The notes below the pieces were generated by a model. The model was given only the letters and a program-made list of their open reading frames with translations. It ran no database searches and had not been told where the DNA came from. DNA of 34,280 nucleotides from positions 1 through 34,280 of the forward strand of contig AJFK01000299.1 of assembly GCA_000467715.1 (NCBI GenBank). The letters are read 5' to 3'. Both the position numbers and the translations under genes were made by a program. The DNA comes from Hysterium pulicare CBS 123377 (taxonomy: Eukaryota > Ascomycota > Dothideomycetes > Hysteriales > Hysteriaceae). This document shows, piece by piece, positions 10,550-22,209 of the stretch (the stretch's first letter is position 1; the number at the start of each line of letters is the position of its first letter).

Positions 10550-11808
10550 CCTGGTCGTCAAGGAGCGAGTACAAATAAGACGTGAGCTGGGGGCGTAGCC
10601 GCAAACGGAAGACGATAAGCAGACTTGACCGTTTAGAACTCGGCGAGTAAAGGGTGAGGTAAGAGCTGCAAGATGTCTCTAGGTTCTAGGCAAACGTTCG
10701 CAGTGAAATGTTTAGGAGCTTCAAGGGAAGTATGTTGAAGAGAGGAAGATGTTGAGAAGATGAGAGATGAGAAGACGGGTAACTGACTATGAAATGCTAT
10801 TTACGGGCAACGCACCTACGGAAAGAACTCAGTTAGTAGTTGCTGTGAATCTACAGAGATCGAGGCAGTTGTAGTTTCCCTATCATTGTACAGCGCCATA
10901 GTAGATGACGAGCACGAGTCAATACCTCGATCTGGTGAGCGCGTTTCCCTCAATCGGTGCATAGTATATCTGCCGCCTTGAAACTCCGAGTCGAGGTGTT
11001 GTTCTACAACTACATGAACGTCGCCAACTGTTTTAGCAGATCCTTTTTCTCTTGGCCGCTTGCGGAAGAGCAGAGAGATAAGTACCCGATGTCTCGCCAG
11101 ACAGTCGCTGTCTCTGATGCAAGTGGGTTTCCACCTCGTCTAGAGCTGCAAGTGGCGCGATCTTAACTTGGTTTAAAAGCGGAGGTCTGGATCTGAGGTG
11201 GTTGTGTATGAAGGAATGAAGGAAAGGGCTGATTGGATGGCTATGATTCACTGACTATCATTGCCAACTGGAAGTTTGGTTTTCATTGTTTCTTGAGCCG
11301 AACCATTAGCCATCGCATGAAGATGTTCGCCTCAGGAAACGGATTGAATGTTGTTGTTGTGTGACTGATGATGGCCTGGTGTAAATGGTTTCCCGCCCGT
11401 CCTCGTAGTTGCACGTGACCATTGTGGCGGAGTCGACGCCGCAACACCATGGCATCGATCAACCCGTCATTCACCACCTCAGCTGCCACCTCTGTGGCGC
11501 ACGTTAAGAGCTCCCTTTTCTTCTTCTCTTTTGCTGCCTTCGCTCTTTCGAGCTTTATTCCATTACTATGTCTGTTACTGCTCGTTGATACTTGAAACAG
11601 CACCAAGAAACCAGCGTCAACCCCTCCTGCCTCGCAACCTGACTTCGAGCCTTCTGCGCGCATTTCCACGGACTGCACTCACTTCACGACGGCTTTCGAA
11701 CAGCATTCTGAATGTGTACAGCATCCTACTTTCTCGGCATAAGTTGCTGCATTTGATCTCCATCCTCTTTATACCTGCGCTACCTGCAGCTTAATACCAA
11801 TATTCAAC
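10550..11808. promoter_or_regulatory. Divergent intergenic region between aquaporin and the RING-finger gene
   Basis: About 1.26 kb separates two divergently transcribed genes, so it should hold both promoters. The plus strand is purine-rich at about 10720-10780 (pyrimidine-rich for the minus-strand aquaporin leader) and pyrimidine-rich at about 11510-11800 ahead of the RING gene. CACGTG at 11412-11417, followed by AC, is a possible bHLH site about 400 nt upstream of the RING gene. Open frames here start mainly from non-ATG codons and show no domain. Confidence 0.5.
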
Positions 11809-14618
11809 ATGCGGCCTTTACGACTCCTTCTCACGCTTTCCTCTAGCATAATAGCTATTACCCTACTATTATACGTCGGTTTTGGCTCACAGCATCAAGA
11901 ATTATCGCCGCATCCTCCCTCTCCCGCGAAGAAAAGCAAATTCAAAGCTCTATTTTCATTTACCTCGCCGGCCTCGCTCTTCCCTCCCTCCGCAATAATC
12001 AGCCTTACCGATGATAACTCAACCTTCTTCCTAGCTCGACCTGCAGATTTCGGGCCATTATTGCCCTCCAGAGGCTTGAGCGGTCCTCTGTGGATCGGAA
12101 GTGGCTTTGGAGATGACACCACAATCGGTCATGGCGGAATGGCTGGAGGGGCAGATGGTGAATTAGGATGCAGTGACGTACCTGGTTGGAGTGATGGGGG
12201 ACTGAACTTGATCGGAAACCCTGATCTTGAGCTCGACCCTAAGAGGAAGTCTTTGGGGACCTCCGGCCCAAATAAAGACAAATCAGATTCAAAATCTAGA
12301 CAAAGACTAAAGCGAGGACAAAGTGGAAGCGCGTCACAAAGTGCAGGCAACGTAGGGGAAGATGATGGGACAGATGATTACCTCCACCATCCGTTACCGA
12401 ACTCCGAGATATCAAAAGGTCACAGTTTAGCAGGGACCGGCAAGAGCTCGGGGCACGCTGATATCCAGTCACTGCAAGAAGGCGCTGAGATTAGAGGGAA
12501 GGTTGTTTTGCTGAAGCGGGGAGGGTGCGGGTTCCTAGAAAAAGTAAAATGGGCCCAACGGAGAGGAGGCGTGGCTCTAATAGTTGGCGATAATGTCCGC
12601 GGTGGAGCTTTAATTCGCATGTATGCTCATGGAGATACTTCGAACATCACCATACCGGCATTGTTCACATCACATACGACTGCCCATTTATTATCCTCGC
12701 TGATCCCTTCAGGAGGTCTCATAAACGAGCTTTCCCCAGAAGACGCGGCGAAGCTGGGCATAAACCTAGGGGGCAAAAGCGGGAAAGGCGAGAAGAATAA
12801 GGATTTTTCAGCGAAGAAACCGAATAGCGGAGACCGACCTACTTTCACACAGAGTTCACCAACGCCTTCAGCCACCTCTAAATCTACAAGTGGTAGCAAG
12901 CAGCCTGTTACAAAGCCTATCTCGCAAGAGCACTCCCAATCCTCGGATGATGCAGGATGGTTCCGCTCATTCCTCTATGCTATTGGCTTTGGCAATCCAG
13001 GCCGAACGCCTACAAAAGGAGAAAGTAGACGGCCTCCAAGCAGTGGAAATATCGATTGGGTCCTCGTTGAAGATTGGGACGATGACCGTCCTATTAAGAA
13101 GCCCTCGAAATCGAAGCAACCGAATGTACAAAAACCAGCATCCACTCGAGCATCGGATGGTTTCGTCATTGGGGAACAGGATTGGCGTGATCCTGATCTT
13201 CTTCCCCTACAAACTTCAACGAATTACGGATTAAATGATCCTGGGAAATCTAAACAGGAAACCGATAAGAGTCGATTGAAGGGTGGAAGCAACCTACCGG
13301 GCAGTGGGGAGTATTACAAGGACAAAAACCCCCCATCATATGCAAAAGCGGGCGATGATGAAAGCGAAGAGGGAGATGGCAAGGGATGGTTCAGCGGCTT
13401 GTTAGGTGACGATAACGACGCCGAGCGCCATAACTCTATTCCCTCGAAACGGACCGATGACAAGAATGCTCCTAAGCCCACTAAATCCACGATTGCCAGC
13501 ACCCACGTTGAAGGAAATGGGGACTTCCCCGCAGACATCAGGGAACATGATGGTCTGTGGGTCACCTTGACTCCGACGAACATGTCATCCAGTCCCTTTT
13601 TCGACACTCTCCTAGTCCTAGTCGTTAGCCCGCTCGTAACCTTGACAGTTGTGTACGCTCTTCTCCTCCTACGATCACGTATTCGACGACGACGCTGGCG
13701 TGCTCCTAAGTCGGTCGTAGAACGCCTACCTGTGCGAACCTACCACACCATTTCTAGCGACAGCAATACCAGCACATCGGCTGCACCGACACCGAATGCA
13801 TCATCACCCACCACCCCGCTCCTCCACCATTCGCACTCGAGAACTACGACTCCCTCAATATCCCGTCCCAGATCGCGTACTACTTCGGAAGTGCCAGCCA
13901 CATCTTCCTCCTTCCAGCAATCAAGAGATAGGTCATCTTCACCAGAAGAGGAGAAGCGCGAAGCTGGTCTTGCGGAATGGCGCCGGCGTTATGGAGGACG
14001 GCAGAAGGAATGCGTGGTCTGCCTTGAAGAGTACGTCGATGGCGTTAGTAGAGTTATGAGTCTTCCTTGCGGTCACGAGTTCCACGCAGAGTGCATGTAA
14101 GTTCGAATATGGCATCCCTGATATCTCTTCCACCCAATGGATAAAGCTGATCATGTATGTACAGAACACCATGGCTCGTAACCCGCCGTCGCACCTGTCC
14201 AATCTGCAAAGGCGACGTCGTGCGCTCTCTGACCCAAGCTCACCGCGACCGCACTCAAGCTTCAAACTCACCTTCACACTACCAGCCGTACCGAGATGAC
14301 CAGGACGCGGACTTCCAATCGCAGGCTGCAGAAACAAGAAACGAATCACCTTCCGCCGCACGACCTATCCCACCCTCAAGAACCCTGTCAGAAGTCGAAT
14401 ACGAAGACTTTGATGCTGACGTTGAAGCCAATTGGGCGGCAGACGAGGACCACGACGCAGACGAAGAGAGAGGGAGGAGAGAACCAAGTAGAGACCGAGG
14501 CGTTGTCGATCTCAGTACTTCGATGAGGGAATTGGGAATTAGTATATGGCGGAGATTTGAGGCGGCTACTGGGCTTCAGAGAAGACCGAGTCGGGAAGAT
14601 GTCGATAGGGATCGATGA
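11809..14618 (+). CDS. PA domain, transmembrane, RING-H2 protein (membrane E3 ubiquitin ligase candidate)
   Basis: Exons 11809-14096 and 14165-14618, with a 68-nt intron placed inside the RING (between Cys and Ile-Thr-Pro-Trp); 913 residues. Order: N-terminal hydrophobic signal or anchor (about 5-25); polar region; protease-associated domain at about 220-310 with KVVLLKRGGCGFLEKV and the IPALF strand; long disordered acidic region; TM helix at about 599-621 followed by a strongly basic stretch; cytosolic RING-H2 from about 734. The RING ligands are visible as CVVC, then CGHEFHAEC, then CPIC. This is the PA-TM-RING architecture of RNF13/RNF167-type and plant RMR-type ligases, which act in the endosome/vacuole system. 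That role is inferred from architecture. The region between PA and TM is unusually long and carries two GWF motifs, GWFRSFL and GWFSGLL. It converges on the SUR7-type gene. Confidence 0.9.
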
Positions 14619-15086
14619 GATGATGAGTGGGCGGTTTCATCTTCAGTTCCGTGGCATAGGTTGTATTCATCCTTAGCGTATTCTTGGGTTTCTTTTGTTG
14701 GTGTGATGGTACGCTTTATCTAGTACTAGGATGCAACGGTTGGCGATTATGGCGTAAGCATTGGCAGGCTTGCAGGCACTCGAAACTACTCCACTCGGAT
14801 AGCATCTCAATTTCTATCAAATCATTGCGGAACACCGCTCAACTTATAGCAAACTCACTTCTGGCACACCAAGTTTGTTCTTACTGACAGCAGAATTAAA
14901 TTTAGGGACTTGTAATACAAGAAACAATCCATATGTGTGGTGATCATCTAATCATATTCGGCATCCAGCAAGCAAATTATCTGTCTTCAACTAGCGCAAT
15001 TACACCGGCCAAATTCTCACCCGTTATTATTATACAATCGCCTTTCGAAATCACCAACACATCCACCCTTATGTCTTCGCTGTGAT
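14619..15086. other. 3' intergenic region between convergent RING and SUR7-family genes
   Basis: 468 nt between two stop codons facing each other. It should contain both 3' untranslated regions. No gene, strong inverted repeat or RNA gene is seen. Confidence 0.5.
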
Positions 15087-15974
15087 TTACGAATAATCAT
15101 CTTTAACCCTCCTTTGGCTCTCGTTCTCTAGAAAGCTTCCCCTGTTATGCCCAGTTGTGGAGCTTCGTGTGCTTCTCACACTTCTCTTACGACCGAAGCC
15201 CCCGCTAGAGCCATAGGATCGGTCGCCCCCCACGGCGCCACCGACGCAGAAGAGAATCGTGGCGATGAGGAAACAGGCCATTGCTGCCCAGGTGAAGCCA
15301 TATGCTTTCAGGCCCAGTTTGGCGGAGTGTCCTGAGCTGCGGAAGGCATGGCGACCTAGAACTGTCCAGGCCCTAGTATTCATATTAGTACATCTCAAGG
15401 TTGTGGAGATGGGAAGGGAACGTACGTCATTAGGGCCGCAGCAAGTGTTTGGAAGAAGAGAGCAGTTGCGGTGCAGAGACCAGAAAGGACTCCACCCAAC
15501 CTCGAGAAGAAAGCCAGGATAGCGGTGAAGAAAGCTATGGCAGCGAAGAAGAGCGCAATCAGGTAGAGAGCAAACATAAACCTCGATAGGTAGAAGAATT
15601 TATGCATCCCAATGAACTGGCTAGGTACGCCCGTCTGAGTACCGAAATTCCTCGGCGGATCGAACGGCAGCGCCGGAACGGGGCTCCCGCAATTGGCATT
15701 GCGGCCCTTGTCATCTGCGCCGCAGATGGCGAAGAAGGTCCATCGGGAGGGATTGCGAGCGCCGGGGATACTGCCGATGTTTGAGGCTTCGAGGAAGTAG
15801 ATTTGGTTTTCGGGGTTGCTGTTTATGGCGCCGGAGAGGATGACGAGGAATTGGAGCAGGATGCCACCGCAGAGGATTATGAAGGAAACGAGAGCTATGA
15901 GGGGACCTTGGGATGTGATCAGTTACATCACGAAGGGTCACTGGAGGAGATTTTGTCCACTTACGAGCTGCCAT
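15087..15974 (-). CDS. SUR7/PalI-family four-transmembrane plasma membrane protein
   Basis: Minus-strand model: exons 15974-15965 (only 10 nt, MAA plus one base), 15906-15426 and 15372-15087; introns of 58 and 53 nt; 258 residues. Four hydrophobic segments lie at about 7-29, 110-133, 140-163 and 187-210. The first extracellular loop carries a claudin-like W59...C65...C76 arrangement, as in SUR7 relatives. Family-like sequence includes FFYLSRFMFALYLIALFF and GLKAYGFTWAAMACF. The short cytosolic tail is basic and Ser/Arg-rich. SUR7 proteins sit in eisosome/MCC plasma membrane domains, and related PalI/Rim9 proteins act in ambient pH signalling; which branch this belongs to is not decided. The tiny first exon is needed to give an ATG and a complete TM1. 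Confidence 0.9.
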
Positions 15975-16857
15975 TATGAGTGATTACAGTTTAGTAAGGT
16001 ATTATGGACAGGGTAAAAGAACTATTATACAGCTGTTGTGGACAAAGAGGTCCAGATATCGAAGGTTATAGGCCAGAACGAAACTTTGAATGAGGCCAGG
16101 AGCAGAGATGAAACACATTTTGCTTCTGGGATTTTTCTTGTTTATGAAGGATGCGTTGCGCCGGGGTGTGACGTAACCTTTGGTTGCGCTTTGTGCACTT
16201 GACAGACAGACTTATTAGCGCCCCGCTAATACTGGCTAGACCATGAGGTCACTTTAGGTGGACATGTTGTATCGTGTAGAGCGAGGCAAGCGTCAGAGTG
16301 TCAATAGTCGAGGCCGGCGAATTGGATGATTAAATCTGATCTCATCACTTGGGCAAGTATTGAGGAGTGAGATGACGGGCGAGGTTGCAAAGCTGGCAAC
16401 GTGACGTGGTTCTGGGGTAACCGAAAAGCCTCTCGCAATGTATACTAATGCAACAACATTGTCATAGCTTTTGTAATGATCAGTACATTGTAGAAGAGTT
16501 GTGTGGGATTCAGTGCGGAACGCAATGTTCAAGTGACATCCTGGCATTGACCTTCAAGGATCAGTTCGTAAACCTAAAGCCCAAAAGGCCAAGCATCTTC
16601 TTCGAGAACATCTCTCTGCCGGTTTTGTCTAGTTCCGTCTGTTTCTTCCTAGCACGGAGAAACATTTGGCGACAGAGCACAGAAAAGGGCCAGACGTGAT
16701 CATCGAAACCCATGACGCTGCACATGAACGTCAAGGATCCAGATTCGCTTCGCACGGATGCAGCCGACCACTGCTGATCCTTCTGAGAACTCCATCTCCA
16801 GTCTCCCGCCGGCCTCGATCGTAAGACGGCATTAGCTTACATTACTTGTCATTCGTC
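15975..16857. promoter_or_regulatory. Divergent promoter region between SUR7-family and RAV2 genes
   Basis: 883 nt between two head-to-head genes, expected to hold both promoters. An 83-codon ATG frame at 16448-16699 on the plus strand is present but resembles no known family and is probably chance or leader sequence. No conserved element can be named with confidence. Confidence 0.45.
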
Positions 16858-17961
16858 ATGTCGACTGCTGTCTGGCCTCCCATTGATCCCGACCAGCTGG
16901 TGAAAGAGGAACAAGCTTCCCAGGTAGAACTTACTATTCCAATTTCGCCTGCACATGTGTTGACTTCTGTATACCAGGCTCGAGAACTGGAATGGCTTCT
17001 GGTACAGCTTCAGGAGACTCTACAGTCTCTCAAGGCTGGATTGGAAGAGTGTGCGGCTCTGCTTGCTCCCACTGAAAACGGCTCTACACTTGTGCTTTCT
17101 TCGCTGCGGTCTGAAAGCTTGAAGGGACTGGTTACGCGTGTTGGAACGAGAATAGTCAAAGGGGTGAGGATTACACGTTTCAGGCACCCCTTCCAAAGTC
17201 GTGTAACTAAGGAGGAGACACAGAGTATCAAACTCCGACTCTCAAGTCTTCCACCCCCTCGAGGCTCACCAAGCTATGACCTGGCCATCTCATCCGCGGC
17301 CCAGGCCCCCACTCTGGTTGTTGAACAACTAACCTCAGTGCGGACCCTCATAAACTCATGCCTGGACGTCGTGGATGTGACTACTTGGACCGGGGATGCC
17401 ACGAATGCGAACTTCATTGACGGGCAATTGCGATTGCTGTTCGATAATATTCAAGAGGCCCGGCAAGCTTTGAGGGGATATTCGGATGCTCAGACTCATG
17501 TCGATCAGATACCGTGGTGGGAAAACCCAGTGGATGAAAATGTATGTGCTGTCGACGTACTCTAATTGCTTCTATTCGTGGCAAATCGGAAACTAACATC
17601 GAGTTTACAGATTTTCGATCCACCACTCCCCCCAAACCTCGCATTCCATCTATCAATATACGATGCAGCTCTACTTGTGGAAGTTCGTACCCTCGAGCCT
17701 TATAATCCGGCAGAAGAGCACGCCGGATTCAGTTTCAGAAATACTCTTGCCGTGGCACTAGGAGGGCCCCGAGCTCCAGCACATGACGAGGCCGACCGAA
17801 AATTCACTTACAAGGGGAAAGACGTGAGAGTCAAGGAGAAGGTTAGAGTGGAGAGTCAAGATCCAGCTCTCATATCTGCTATGGCGAAGCTTAACGCTCT
17901 TGAGCACAGCGTCTCGTTGAGTCGCAGAGCGCTGAATATCGTCATGGATCGTGATGAATAG
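16858..17961 (+). CDS. RAV2: RAVE complex subunit 2 / Rogdi family protein
   Basis: Model: exons 16858-16923, 16978-17163, 17224-17541 and 17611-17961, 306 residues. A longer frame begins at a TTG; the ATG at 16858 gives MSTAVWPPIDPD, which looks like the fungal family start. Family signature segments are RELEWLL, GLEECAALLAP, STLVLSSLRSESLKG, LPPPRGSP, ATNANFIDGQLRLLFD, the FDPPLPPNL box, and a conserved end (VRVKEKVRVESQDP, LNALEHSVSLSRRALNIVM). Rogdi/Rav2 is part of the RAVE complex, which promotes assembly of V1 onto V0 of the vacuolar/endosomal proton ATPase. The first two introns (54 and 60 nt) are multiples of three with no stop, so an unspliced reading adds 38 residues that interrupt conserved sequence. 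The second has a good branch site (GTAACTAAG); the first is weaker. It is followed after 370 nt by the siroheme synthase gene on the same strand. Confidence 0.88.
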
Positions 17962-18331
17962 GAGCGGTGTCTCCGAGTGTCATGCCCAGCCATACCAGGA
18001 TCACGATTGTCCACTTGGCTGGCGTCAATCATGCAAACAACAAGTCATAATTCCAAGGGTTATCTCCACGGAGAATCATCGTTTCCGCATTTGAGATCTC
18101 CGCGGCCTGCTAATCCTCAAAAGGTTAGTCTGTGGACCTTATCGATAGGGACAAAGCCAAAGACGCAATCGGAGCGACGGCAAAACTGTTCAGTCAACTA
18201 GAATATCTCCGCTGCAAATGGCTTACACCCACCAATATCAATTAGTCCCTCGATACATAGCTTTATTCTCTCTTGTACTCTCCTCCCCGTTCTCCTAGCT
18301 TGTCATAACCTATCTCCTGTAGCAAACATCC
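17962..18331 (+). promoter_or_regulatory. Intergenic region between RAV2 and siroheme synthase
   Basis: 370 nt holding the 3' end of RAV2 and the promoter/leader of the next gene. A 74-codon ATG frame at 17977-18201 has no recognisable feature. The last 80 nt before the ATG at 18332 are pyrimidine-rich. Confidence 0.45.
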
Positions 18332-20018
18332 ATGGCACCGGCGCTCTTAACTGCCATCGACTCAAGCTTGCATATCCATCTGATCATCGGCGCGAACCCC
18401 CTGGCTGGCGCTCGATGTACCCGCTCAATTGAGGTCGGCGCGAAGCCGATACTCATCGCCTCAGGGGATGCGACCTTACATTACAGTCTGCAGAAGCGGA
18501 TAGATGACGGGGAAGTCAAGTGGTTGCAGCGTGCGTTCAAAGATGATGACCTGACTAGCCTTGGTCGGGAAGAGGTGGACTACGTTGTTGATGCTGTTTT
18601 TGTCACTGTTGGAGGAAAGCATTTGCAGAGTAGGCTATCCCAAGCTCTCTATACTTATCAATAATAACAGTCTTCCAGGTACACACATTTCAGGTTTATG
18701 CCGCCGATTGCGAATCCCAGTCAACGTCACCGATGCCCCCAATTTATGCACTTTTACCCTCCTATCAACACATTCTGATGGACCTTTGCAAATTGGGGTT
18801 ACAACGTCAGGTAAAGGCTGCAAGCTCTCAGCGCGCATACGTCGCGAGATAGCATCGTCATTGCCCTTACACCTAGGCGAAGCAGTTGATAGACTTGGAA
18901 CAATACGGAGACGTATATGGGAGGAGGATCACGCTGCTGAGCTTGCAATGGATCTGGAAGCAGAAGAAGAAGATCAAGGCCAAACCTCTACTTTCAACAA
19001 GTTGGTGACCGCCGAAGACGTTGAAGTGGCCCGTACCAGGCGCATGCGCTGGCTAGCTCAAATATGCGAATACTGGCCTTTGCGTCGGCTTGCATCTATC
19101 ACAGATGATGACGTGGAGGCAGTGCTGCGGAGCTACACCAATTCAAATGCCTCGGGTCTTCATACTGATGTTCTGGATAATAGGAGACGGAAGGGTCGTA
19201 TAGTACTCGCGGGCTCAGGACCTGGCAACCCCGATCTACTCACTAGAGCCACCCACAAGGCCATTCTATCCGCAGATCTCATTCTGGCTGACAAGCTCGT
19301 TCCTGCCCCAGTCTTAGATCTTGTTCCGCGTCGCGCAACCGTATACATCGCTCGAAAATTCCCTGGTAATGCCGAGAAAGCACAGGAAGAGCTTCTACAG
19401 ATGGGCTTGGAAGGACTTAATGCTGGGAAGAATGTAGTCCGCTTGAAACAAGGTGATCCCTACATCTACGGCCGAGGAGCAGAGGAATATGACTTCTTCC
19501 GTGGACATGGCTATATTCCAACCGTCCTTCCTGGCATCACCAGTGCTTTAAGTGCACCGCTTTTTGCAGCTATTCCTCCGACTCACCGTAGTGTATCCGA
19601 CCAAGTTTTGATCTGCACGGGTACTGGTCGGAAAGGAGCAGCACCAGAACCACCAGGATATGTGTCATCGCGGACCGTCGTGTTTCTGATGGCTTTGCAT
19701 AGATTATCATCACTGGTCGACAGTCTTATCGGGGAAGGAAAGCCATGGCCAAAAGAAACTCCATGCGCTGTGTTAGAACGTGCAAGTTGCCCGGACCAGA
19801 GAGTCATCAGGACAACATTAGAATACGTCTGTGCTGCCATAGAAGAGGAGGGGAGCAGGCCACCCGGGTTATTGGTAGTAGGCAAAGCATGCGAGGTCCT
19901 ATTCAAGGCTCAGCAAAAATGGATAGTTGAAGATGGGTTCAAGGGGTTCGAGGATTTAGGTACTGAGGGTGATTTACAGCTATTGAAAGAGGTGGAGAAT
20001 GGCATTGCTTCGGCGTAA
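18332..20018 (+). CDS. Bifunctional siroheme synthase: Met8-type dehydrogenase fused to uroporphyrinogen-III C-methyltransferase
   Basis: Exons 18332-18629 and 18679-20018, intron of 49 nt (phase 1), 545 residues. The N-terminal part has a Met8/CysG-type NAD-binding start (IIGANPLAGARCTRS) and, at about 220, RMRWLAQICEYWPL, typical of the Met8 helical domain. From about 272 there is a tetrapyrrole methylase domain: GSGPGNPDLLT, then RLKQGDPYIYGRGAEEYDFF, then PGITSALSAPLFAAIPPTHR. The methylase converts uroporphyrinogen III to precorrin-2 with two S-adenosylmethionine. The Met8-like part oxidises it and may insert iron, giving siroheme for sulfite (and nitrite) reductase. Yeast has separate MET1 and MET8; this is a fusion in the CysG order. 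Alternative acceptors near 18670 fail the reading frame, so 18678/18679 is chosen. Probably cytosolic. Confidence 0.94.
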
Positions 20019-20361
20019 AACTTGCATATGGGGGACCTGATCTTCATTAGAATTTTTTATAAATACTTAGATATTATAATAGTGTTAAACACTTTTGAAA
20101 GAATCAGTTCATCTATGAATAGTAAACTCGGCCATACCTCGGCGATTGCTTGGACTGGGCACCTTGTCTCGGGCTAGTCCTAAACCGTAAGAACCCTACC
20201 TCATGCTTGCCTAACTTCAACGACAAACATTTATCACTCCCACTGTCAACTCATCACACACTCTAGATCTACAACTCCGATGAAGTGTCAAACATCAACT
20301 TTTGCTTCATGAGGCTTTAACGTTACCTTTCAACCAGTAGGACTATTGTCTTCTATTCCTT
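20019..20361 (+). promoter_or_regulatory. Intergenic region before ATG29
   Basis: 343 nt containing an AT-rich 3' end of the siroheme gene (about 20050-20090) and a pyrimidine-rich leader before the ATG at 20362. No other feature is seen. Confidence 0.45.
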
Positions 20362-22209
20362 ATGTCTCGACCTACAAAGTCCGGCGGCGAAACGGGACAT
20401 GCTCGTAGAGTATCCAATAGTGCTCCCTTTAAGCCAGATGTAAGGATTCAAGAGCAAGCGAAGCCTGTTATCAAGCCAGAAGTACACTTTACGGCTTTGA
20501 TTAGGCTTCCGTTTGTGAGGGGAGACTTTGTGGATCCGCCTCAGGTATGTGGGATCGTCTTCAATGAGATAGATGCTAGAAGACCTAAATGTATGATATA
20601 GGTGGAATGGGATGCTAACAAAGATCGTGCTCTTTGGAAAGTCATCTCTAGATCATCCAAGACAAGTGATTTGGACTGTAAGTTTGCATGGTATTTTATG
20701 AGTGTTGTTTCTAACCACAAACAGGGGACGAACTGTATGTACAAGGATTACTTCTTCCAAAGATGTTCTATATCCTGAGTTAATGATTCAAGCGCAACCA
20801 AATTTCAAGTCTCTCCTGCGTTTATGCTTCAGCAAGCCGCGTGGCTCTACGAGCGGCATCTATCACATGTTCGAGCCCAGATGAAGAAAGTTGGAAGCTC
20901 GACTGCTCCAACAGCGACTTCTGCCTCTGGAAGTTCTCACACGGCCGTTGGTGGCGTACCGATGAGGCGCCTTGGGAGTGGAGGATCAGGAGGTTTGCAT
21001 ATATCATTAAGTTATCTTCCGAGCAAGATGCTCATTTTGAGTAGCATCGAGAACGCCTTCTGCTTTATCGATTCGGCCAAGAGATAGTCCTATCCCTCGA
21101 GGTGATAATAGTGCTCCTGGCACTCCAAGAGCAAATGGTATAGTAACTCTGAAGGTTCTGCTTGCGAGGCATTGCACGCTAACACTTATCATAGCCCCAG
21201 GGCTCTCTCGTACGCCATCAACCAATACTATCACTCAGTCTCGAACCCAACTTCAAACTACGTCTAACCGAGCTCCTCTTCAAAGCTCCTTCAGGTCTGG
21301 CGTACCTACATCATCTAAGGCAGCACGAGCAACGCCGATGCCAATCCAGACGGAAACTGGAGGCCAAGACTCAGACCCCAACTCCCCCGAAAGTAGTGCT
21401 TTGTCCTCCTCAAGCGATTCATCCTCTTCAGAGTCGGATACTAACCATCCCGTACGACGAAGCCAAATTTTCAAACGCCCTCCGAGGTTCCGAGCCCAGA
21501 AACCACGCGGACTATCGACGTTGGACGATGACGATGAAGGCAATGATGACCCCGATTCCAACACTTTCCTTCCTTTCGCTCACGCTTCCCGTGCAAACGT
21601 AGCTGAGAGCACCGCTCACACCAAAGAAGATCCTAGCGCCACCCTTCGCGACACGTCCCCAATACCATCCCCTCTTACAAACCCAAAGCATCTCGCCCAA
21701 GATAAGAACAAAATTGCCGGTACTGCGGCCGAAATGTCGAAGAGGAAAGGAAAACAGCGACAAGAGCCGGAGATCACATCTTCTGCGACCAGCTCGGCAA
21801 GCGATGCCCCGAGGCCGCCGCCGCCTGGACCATTGAGCCCAAGACATAGAGCCGAGTTGGCGAGATTGAGTCCTCGTAGGACGGCGAGTAGGAAGGGTAG
21901 TGAAGGGACCCCAAGTATGGGGAGTAGTTTCAGTGATTTAGATGGTAGGCGGATGAACTTTTCCCTTGTATTTTGCTTAGGTATCACTTCTGCTTCGGTT
22001 GAACTTTCATTGTAATCCTTTATACATTTCTCTCGCAGCCGTTCAAATCACGCTGGATATAGTGTTTCCATATTCATATATAACTTTCGCTAACTCAAAT
22101 CTTCACAGATGCTAGTATAACGCAATCAGCCCTCGAAGAGGCCCTACTCAGCAACATGCAACATGGTAGGATGAGCACGCTTAGTAACTTACGCTCACGG
22201 TATCTTTGA
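20362..22209 (+). CDS. ATG29: Autophagy-related protein 29
   Basis: Seven exons by hand: 20362-20544, 20602-20677, 20725-20734, 20793-20992, 21042-21137, 21195-21944 and 22109-22209; 471 residues. The N-terminal Atg29 domain reads across the splices: FTALIRLPFVRGDFVDPPQ, then VEWDANKDRALWKVISRSS, then DLDWDELATKFQVSPAFM, then LQQAAWLYERHLSHVRAQM. The third exon is only 10 nt (end of Trp, Asp, Glu, start of Leu). The central region is Ser/acidic and disordered. The C-terminus keeps GTPSMGSSFSDLD and, after the last 164-nt intron, DASITQSALEEALLSNMQHG, as in filamentous fungi. Atg29 with Atg17 and Atg31 forms the scaffold at the phagophore assembly site. About 40 residues precede the usual family start, so the exact ATG is less certain. 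The intron 20993-21041 uses a GTTTGC donor and is the weakest splice. Confidence 0.88.

Noticed and set aside
11283-11678. 131-codon minus-strand frame upstream of the RING gene
   Set aside because: Starts from GTG and overlaps the pyrimidine-rich leader of the RING gene; no domain.
16448-16699. 83-codon ATG frame upstream of RAV2
   Set aside because: Cys-containing but without a signal peptide or known pattern; lies in a divergent promoter.
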